Positions 57,595-64,000 of a stretch of DNA of 64,000 nt are shown one piece after another (within the stretch, counting starts at the first letter, position 1; every line of letters begins with the position of its first letter). Source of the DNA: Blattamonas nauphoetae (lineage: Eukaryota > Preaxostyla > Oxymonadida). The position numbers were made by a program, and so were the translations under genes. The stretch covers positions 248,001 to 312,000 of the forward strand of contig JARBJD010000044.1 in assembly GCA_033064195.1 (NCBI GenBank), written 5' to 3'. The notes under the pieces are model-generated. The model had not been told where the DNA came from. It saw only the letters and a program-made list of their open reading frames with translations, and ran no database searches.

Positions 57595-57818
57595 TTATTC
57601 CTTTCAACATTTTTCCATACCTTTTGTTCGTTTTGCGCCCAATATTCCTTCCCATTCATTTTTCCTCCTCTGTTTGTATCAACTTCTTTTACGTGTTGAA
57701 TTATTACAACACAAACAATAATCCTTTCTATTCTACATTATTTGTATTGGTTCATATTTTCTGAGCTTTTTCATCAATTCGTGAACGAGTTAACTCAGAT
57801 CGACCCTACATTTCTTTT

Positions 57819-59576
57819 ATGGAGAAGAAACAATCTTTCTTGTTCAACTATGCTCTTCAAGATTTCTTTCACGAGTTTCGTTTTCCAGAGCTTCGTGCCC
57901 TTCAGAAATTGATTGGGATTCCTGACATGACAGTCGATATTTCTGATACTGACATCTATCCCTTCGTGACTGTCTCAGGGATAACGGAGAATGAAGCACT
58001 AGAATTCTCCAAGAGGGAGATTATGCTAAAGTCTGTCCATTTTGCTTTTGCGTTATCATCGTTGTCCCTCATCTGCGCACTTTTTTCACTCTATTCTATG
58101 AAGGGCAATTTACTCAGAAATTTCCAGTGGAACTACTTTAGATGAAGCTTTTCAAAATCTCAGAGACTTAAGTGATTCTTCATTCAATGAATTAGTGGTA
58201 TTTTTAATTCGCTAACGTTCATTTGTCCATCGAACCAATTCAAGAGGCCGTACATCACTGGAAATTCATCCATCAAGATTGTTTATGATTCATTCGGATC
58301 AAAGACCTACGAATATTCTGATTGGACGAGTAAAATATATCACCCAATGCTGTCATGTTTCAGGGATTGCCATCGTATTGTCCAGATTCACAGATTGATA
58401 TTTTCCTTTGTTATATAGCTGTAATAGACTTAAAATCGCCAGATACCAGCTTTTATGTCATTGAAGATCGATTCAGTGAGGAACACCCAAACAATCCCTT
58501 TCCACACCCTCCTCGATTTCTCATCTGTCGTGAGGTGGCTGTTGGGCCTCGAAAACTCCTGAAACAGTTCGATCTTTCCAAGCGGCGATATATTGGGACA
58601 ACCTCAATGAAAGCCCACCTCTCGTTTATCTGGTCACTTTCTTTTCTTTGATTACTGTTCCAGCGCCAACCTCGGTCTTGTCAGACCAGGTTCACTTGTT
58701 CTTGATCCGTACTGTGGAACAATGAGCATCGGACTCAGCTGTGCGGCGTTTGGTGGGACGGTCATTGGTGGTGATCTTGACATTCCGTGCATCCGCGGTA
58801 AACGTATCCTCCGCCGTCTCTCCCTTCATCCTCTCCCGCCCCTTCTTCCCCTTCTCTCCCTTCATCCTCTCCCTCCCCTTCTTCCCATTCTTCCCCTTCC
58901 TGCCAGCCGAACGGAATATCTTTCACAACTTCCAGGATCAACACCTACCACGTCCTGATCTTGTGATTGTGGACCAGACTCGGAGCCCATTTGCACTTCG
59001 GCCCATCTTCGACGCAATCATCACAGATCCACCGTATGGAATTCGCGAAGGGTGCAAGACAATTGGCACCAAACAGACACCCACACCACAAGCAGAGTCC
59101 ACGGCTGCACCGAGCGACGGGATGACATTTCAGCCAACTGTCCAACATTCGCTCTCTTCAACACTCTCCGAGCTCCTCAACTTTGCTTCTCAGACGCTTG
59201 TGATGGGTGGTCGACTTGTGTTTTGGGTCCCTTCCACAAAAAGTGCTCCCAACACCCCTCCTTTCCACCCTTCGCTGACCTTCATTTCTCAAGCCACCCA
59301 ACCCCTCAATCCCCGCTGGTCTCGAAAACTCATCACGATGGAGAAAGTGAGGGAGCACGAGGACTATGTTTGCTTTTTCTGTCAGTAACCTCCGCCCAGT
59401 TCACGAATCCAGGTGAAGATGATCCTTTTGCAGATGCTCTTAACTTTCGAGAGTTTTATTTTGACCATCAGCAGAAAAGTGGAAGAGAGCTCAAGAAAGA
59501 AGCGAAACGAAATAAGAAATTACAGAAACAAAGAGACATCTCAGAAAAACCTGGATCGAGCGACGAGCATTCTTAA
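57819..59576 (+). CDS. TRMT11: tRNA (guanine(10)-N2)-methyltransferase TRMT11
   Basis: Seven exons give 469 residues, close to human TRMT11 (463). Introns: 58031-58103, 58198-58244, 58330-58385, 58633-58663, 58798-58906, 59381-59412; exon sum 1410 nt. The N-terminal THUMP-containing region starts with FRFPELRALQKLIG. The methyltransferase has SKRRYIGTTSMKAHLSFI, the SAM-binding VLDPYCGTMSIGLSCAAFGG, and the catalytic DAIITDPPYGIRE (motif IV). FASQTLVMGGRLVFWVP and RKLITMEKV follow. Family role: with TRMT112 it forms m2G10 in tRNA. The 109-nt intron at 58798 contains CT-rich imperfect repeats. The frame stays open for 54 codons past the TAA (to a TGA near 59739); see findings. Confidence 0.95.
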
Positions 59577-59882
59577 ACAGATTTGTCCTCTCTGTCATTT
59601 CACACCTGGCAAAAAAGTCATTTAGTGAGATCCATTAATGAATGGGCAAATACTTGGAGAAATAGACCTCTCAGGGAGATGTCCGAATCAGAGAAACAAG
59701 CCAAAATGGAGGAAGAAGACTCAGAATTATCAGTTTGAGTATGATCACCGTCAATTGACAGAGAAATCAGAGAAGTTAGTTCTGACAGAGAATACTCACT
59801 CCCCCTTCATTGATAACTGGCTCCATCAGACAATGTGAGACCGATTCACATTTCATCAGTCTTTTGTTTCAAGGTCGGTTGA

Positions 59883-61797
59883 TCAATTGGATGAATGGCG
59901 GTGTTTCCGATGACTGCGGTGCTTATGTGAATGGCTGGAATGTCTGTCCCGCTTGGACGATTCCGCTTTGTGTGAGTGACGTGTGGATTCAAGGAGAGGA
60001 AGAAACATATCCTGGACAAAGGCACGAACATTCTGATCGATGTCTGTGTTTCCTTGAGGATTACCAACCACGACCACTTCGGAGTCCGACGATGAGTCAG
60101 AAATATCAATAACAGCTGTTTTGGGTGATGCCATGATATTGGCTTGGTGGGAGTGGACGTGTTTGGGTCCAGGGAGTGAGGAGGCTGACTTGAAATGTGG
60201 AGTGATTTCTGTTTGATGGCCTTGAGCAGAAGGAAGGGGTTCAGCTGGTGTGTCAAAGACTGCTTTGAAAAGATCGAGCTCTGGTTCCACAGTGTCCGGT
60301 TCTGGATCACTTGGGGACAAAGGACGGTCGACAGGCTGGGGATGATCAGCCGAGTTGCTGTCGATGTGGCTCGGTGTGGTCTTCAAGAGACCAAAGCCGA
60401 ACCGATCTTCTTCGTTGTGGTTGGCTTTTGCCCCAACTTGGTTCCAGCGGTCATCAATGTTAAAGCGTTTGCAAAGAGTATGTGCCGGGATCCATTCGGT
60501 TGTCGTTCGGGTGGAGATCCTGATGTTCTTGCTCGAGTCGGTTGATTCCGAGGTTTGAAGCTTTGTACCGGGATCTTGTCCGTTATGCGGAGGCATATGG
60601 GTTCGGTCGATTTCATCATCTTCCCACACTGCTTTCACAAAGCGTGAACTGAGTGTCGGGATTTGTCCAAACATATTGCGCCCGTCAGATTGCCACATTG
60701 TTTGACGTTCAGCAGATGTTGAGCTTAGACCAACAGGAGCGAGATTCTGGTTTGAATCAAAAAATGGACCCTGTTTCGGGGCGAATGATGGAGGAAGTAC
60801 TGGTGGATTAATCAGAGTGGTTGATTCGAGAAAATCACCAGAAATAAAACCCGGGAGAGAATTTTCGATCGAAGATGAAACAATTCCTTGACGTTTTTTT
60901 GGAAGTATCGGTTTTTCGCGGGATTTCGAGAGCGTTTTTTCGAGGAAAGCTCGATCATCATCAGAAATATCGAAATCACCATCCATCAGAAGCTCTTTGT
61001 CTCCCATGAGATCAAATTGATTTTCATCATCATCTTCATCAAAGGATGTTCGACAGGTATCGTTACTTGTTTGTGTCCGTGGGAGCGCTGATGAATAACC
61101 GATGCCATGTCGACTTGGTGGTTTTTGGAGAGAAAGTGGAGAGTTGTGAGTCAATGAAGAGATGCTCTCTGATATAGAGATTCCAAATTGGAGGTTAACA
61201 GGAGACTCAAAGAGCTCTTTCTCTGAAGAGTGTGATCTCAAGATTGTGTAACCAATTGTTCCTTTTGGATTTTGTAAGTCATAGAGTTTTCGAACTTTGA
61301 GGCTAAGGACTGAAACAAATTCTGCAAAGTCGTCTGAATCCATGTAGTCCTCAATCCTGTGACTAGTTTGTGTATTTCTGTTCTGACGTGAAGTTCGAAA
61401 GTCTGTGGGAGTCCATCCTTCTTTTGAGCCAACAGTATTGAAGAATCCAGCTGAAAATCCACCAGTAAACGCACCATGCAAGCGACGTCTTCCTTTGTCA
61501 TCAGTCACTAGCAGATAAGTGAAAAACATTTCAAACAGAAAAAGTGAGACCAGCTTGGTTATGTAATGCAGTATACTTTTGGGGTGCACCTTGAATTCTT
61601 CGACCACTTTGTTCTGCTTCATTTTCCTCCCGAAAAGACGGGAGTTTGTTTCCGAGGAAATAATCTGGGCGATACGGACCCGTGGGGCGTGTCTCAGCCT
61701 CAGGAACTCCAAAAGCCTTCCTCTCTGCTTCTAAGGCCTTCTCCAAGAGAGCCTCATAATCATAGTATTCCGTTGACGTTCGTTTTCTCGAGTGCAT
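59883..61797 (-). CDS. GPATCH1: GPATCH1/TGH-like spliceosome-associated protein
   Basis: Two exons (intron 61508-61550) total 1872 nt, 623 residues, shorter than human GPATCH1 (about 930). The diagnostic N-terminal DUF1604 block is present: DDKGRRRLHGAFTGGFSAGF then FNTVGSKEGWTP and EDYMDSDDFAEF. The middle conserves the motif EWIPAHTLCKRFNIDDRW, and the C-terminal part has EPELDLFKAVF, all matching GPATCH1/TOUGH. I do not see a clear G-patch itself. The C-terminus is His/Ser/Arg-rich (HSHKHRSHRKHRHSSN), RS-like. GPATCH1 proteins are linked to pre-mRNA splicing through DEAH helicases. Another intron near 61250-61310 is possible but not needed for an open frame. Converges with TRMT11 and lies 80 bp downstream of the WDR20 gene. 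Confidence 0.9.
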
Positions 61798-61877
61798 TCC
61801 CGAAATTGATGATGGGGGAGGTGATCGAAACACATTCAAAAGAAAGAAAGTGGAAATAAAAATTGTGATCAGTCTGT

Positions 61878-64000
61878 TCATTTGCTCTTTCTGGATTTTG
61901 ATTCCTTCCAGAAAACAAAATTTCCATTTGAAGAGCCGAGACAGAGGACTCCCTTCGTCCACACAATATCAGAAATCATCCCAAAACCAATCTGTGCAAT
62001 GGATTGACCGGGAGCTGGAGAAATAATGATGGAAAACAACACACAGAGAGGAGGGAGATCATTTAAATCGATTGGAGGAAAGACAAGGAAAGTGTTTTTC
62101 GCTGTTGGGATCTCATCGAGAGCAGGCACTCCACTGATGGGAGGGCATACTCTCTCCGCAAACCGTTTAAGGGTTCGGAGGTCGATTTCAGCCTGTGTGT
62201 ATTCAGGCGCCGGAGTGAGGGAGCTGGTGATCTGCGGGGTGAGTGCGAGGCTGCTCGACTTGGACTGTGCAAGATACACCTTGTCCTGCTCCGACAGCGC
62301 CTGAATCATGATCCGGATCCGATGCTTCTTCCCGTCTCCTCCGATCATCATTCCTGTTCCCTTGCTCTTTGACTTCTCTTGCTCCTTTGTTTTCTCTTCG
62401 AATCGTTTTCTTTCCTGGAGCAGCATTCGCTCCATTGTGTCTGTCCACTTCCCCTCTGGCAAGAGACGATCTTTGTCCTTCTGATGGACCTGAATCCGTT
62501 CCAGATCGATCCCGTTCAGAATTCCGTTCTTCTCAGCTTCGAAGAAACTCTCGACGAGAGCGACCAATTCGCTCTCAACGTTTTTTGGGTTGAAGGCCCA
62601 CGGAAAGGCCTTCCCATCGTCGGAGCCGGTCATGACTTGGTAGATGCAGGACGGGAGCACAGCACTGATGGACGCCACGGCTGGTGGCTTGACGCGTGTT
62701 CCAGACGTGGTGACGGGATAACCGGGATCAAACACGATCTGCCGAATCTGAAGAGAATGCGAAGGAAAAGAGGAGACGAAATTGGAGTGGCCTTCGAGAC
62801 GGCAGAGAGGTCGGGGGCGTGTTTCGATGTGAGTGTACACAGTGATCAGGTCATCCTCACCACCAAACTGAAAGCGATGAATGTGAAGAAAGAGAAACCG
62901 CCAGCATTTCACCATCCGATGACCAGGCACAAGAAAGGCAGGCACCGCTGTATGTTTGGAGGGCGACGTGGAAGCTGGAGAAGAGTGAGGAAGGATGGCA
63001 CAGACATTTCCTTGATGATGTTGAACACGACGACGTACCCTTCATCAGTGCCGAACGCCACGAGTCCAGACGTGAGCTTCGGAGAGGACTTGATACCTGA
63101 GACAGTCAACAAGAGGAAGGAAGACACAATGGACAGGGCCGTTGGAGATGATCCACTTTCGGAGGGGGTTGAACGGCTGAGACCGGGTGAGGTATTTGAA
63201 GCCGAAGAAGGGAGAGCCTGGCGGAGGCGAAAGGCTGAGTGAAGAGAGCGGCGGGAGAGGAGAGTCCACCCCCCACACATGCGGAGCCATCTCCGGCTTG
63301 TACGAAGGAATCTGCCCCACAGGGAAGTAGTTGGCGGACGAGAAGAGCGGTGTGTTTACGTGGATCGTTTCAATGTCCTCACTCAGCATAGTCTGAGTGA
63401 CATCACGGAAGAGCAAGGGAGACGTGGTTGTGGGGACAGTTGTGATGAGAGTCGCGTTCCGATGGTTGCGGAGAATTCGGTTTATGGACGAAATCAAGCT
63501 GGTGATGGATTTGGCCTGTTTGTCATGCTGGATTGGACCTGACCATCCCGTCGATGCCGAAAAGAGACGAGATTCGTCACTTTCCGGCCAGTTGACCTCC
63601 GCCAAATTTGGAGTGTACGACAAAATCACTCCGTTTGCATAGCCAACAAGGAAGAGAGGCTTGTCTGTCATTTCATTGAGAGAAATCGACGAGACAGGCA
63701 ACGGATTGCTTTGGTACTGATTCAAAATGATCACAAGAGAAGGCACACCTCGGTATTGAAGGATTGGATGATGTTCAACGATGCAGTCTGGATAAGGTCG
63801 ACACGCCCAGACTCTCTTCCACACAGGACATGAGGACGAAACTCATCCAGAAGAACACTCTCACAGAATGTCGTCACGTCTGGCTTCAACGTTTCTGTGC
63901 CCTGGCACAAGTCTTTACTATGTTCGTCCAAAGAGGAGAATGGGAGAGTGATGAACGAATCCTCAAAAGCAATATAGATCGAATCTTCAACGAAATCATA
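61878..64000 (-). CDS. WDR20/creC-like WD40 protein, 5' end beyond window
   Basis: Minus-strand WD40 protein of the WDR20/DMWD/creC group. Motifs in order: FVEDSIYIAFEDSFITLPFS at the window edge, KPLFLVGYANGVILSYTP, FVAFGTDEGYVVVFN-type repeat, CLSCAWSSDGEMLA joined across a short intron to FGGEDDLITVYTHIETRP, then RPLCRLEGHSNF and IRQIVFDPG, and VMTGSDDGKAFPWAF. The last blade is VLCLGSSNGNFVFW, followed by a Lys-rich end. A charged insertion of about 150 residues (RMLLQERKRFEEKTKEQEKS) lies before the final repeats. Short introns (about 28-35 nt) interrupt it at 62763, 62875 and elsewhere; not all were fixed. Known relatives bind and activate the deubiquitinases USP12/USP46, or act in carbon-catabolite repression in fungi. 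TGA at 61878. Confidence 0.88.

Noticed and set aside
58800-58905. CT-rich repeat as an independent element
   Set aside because: Lies wholly inside a TRMT11 intron and looks like an extended pyrimidine tract.
255-64000. TAA/TAG read as Gln as the general code of this genome
   Set aside because: Long Gln-rich frames contain no in-frame TAA/TAG, and PCID2, UCH and the coiled-coil gene end at such codons where their families or neighbours predict an end.

Overview
The window looks like nuclear DNA of a gene-dense protist. Genes sit tens to a few hundred bases apart, most spliceosomal introns are 28-60 nt with GT..AG ends, and the standard genetic code fits the well-supported genes, which end variously in TAA, TAG and TGA. 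Lineage-style features (a SPRY protein, a decayed beta-helix-type surface protein, a HEAT-like fragment) resemble what I know from oxymonads such as Blattamonas. The taxonomic call is inference; no rRNA or organelle gene is present to anchor it.

Left gene block (0.2-11.4 kb): SPRY protein, ankyrin protein, PCID2/Thp1 (mRNA export), a 965-residue coiled-coil protein, a TMED/p24 cargo receptor whose start codon is 17 bp from that of the coiled-coil gene, a coiled-coil protein of protist flagellar type, and a UCH-family deubiquitinase. Several were rebuilt exon by exon, and the summed exons are a multiple of three.

Middle (11.5-53 kb): an accessory region dominated by palindromic (foldback) repeats of about 0.6 kb and their fragments, nested in one another. 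It holds two tandem arrays (unit about 1.98 kb at 18.2-21.7 kb; unit about 2.96 kb at 23.2-31.3 kb), a 1.36 kb foldback inside a decayed TPR/membrane gene, a MITE with mariner-like ends, an apparently intact Tc1 transposase, two decayed Merlin (IS1595-like) transposases, a 27-bp minisatellite, and a gene block bounded by inverted repeats that each carry a tRNA-like pol III unit. Host genes here are mostly broken or unrecognised.

Right gene block (53-64 kb): a hypothetical gene, a RING/coiled-coil E3-type protein, TRMT11 (tRNA m2G10 methyltransferase), GPATCH1 (spliceosome-associated) and a WDR20/creC-like WD40 protein running off the window. Together the recognisable genes are housekeeping: mRNA export and splicing, tRNA modification, early secretory traffic, and ubiquitin handling (UCH, RING, and WDR20, whose relatives activate USP12/USP46). 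No operon-like functional cluster is evident.
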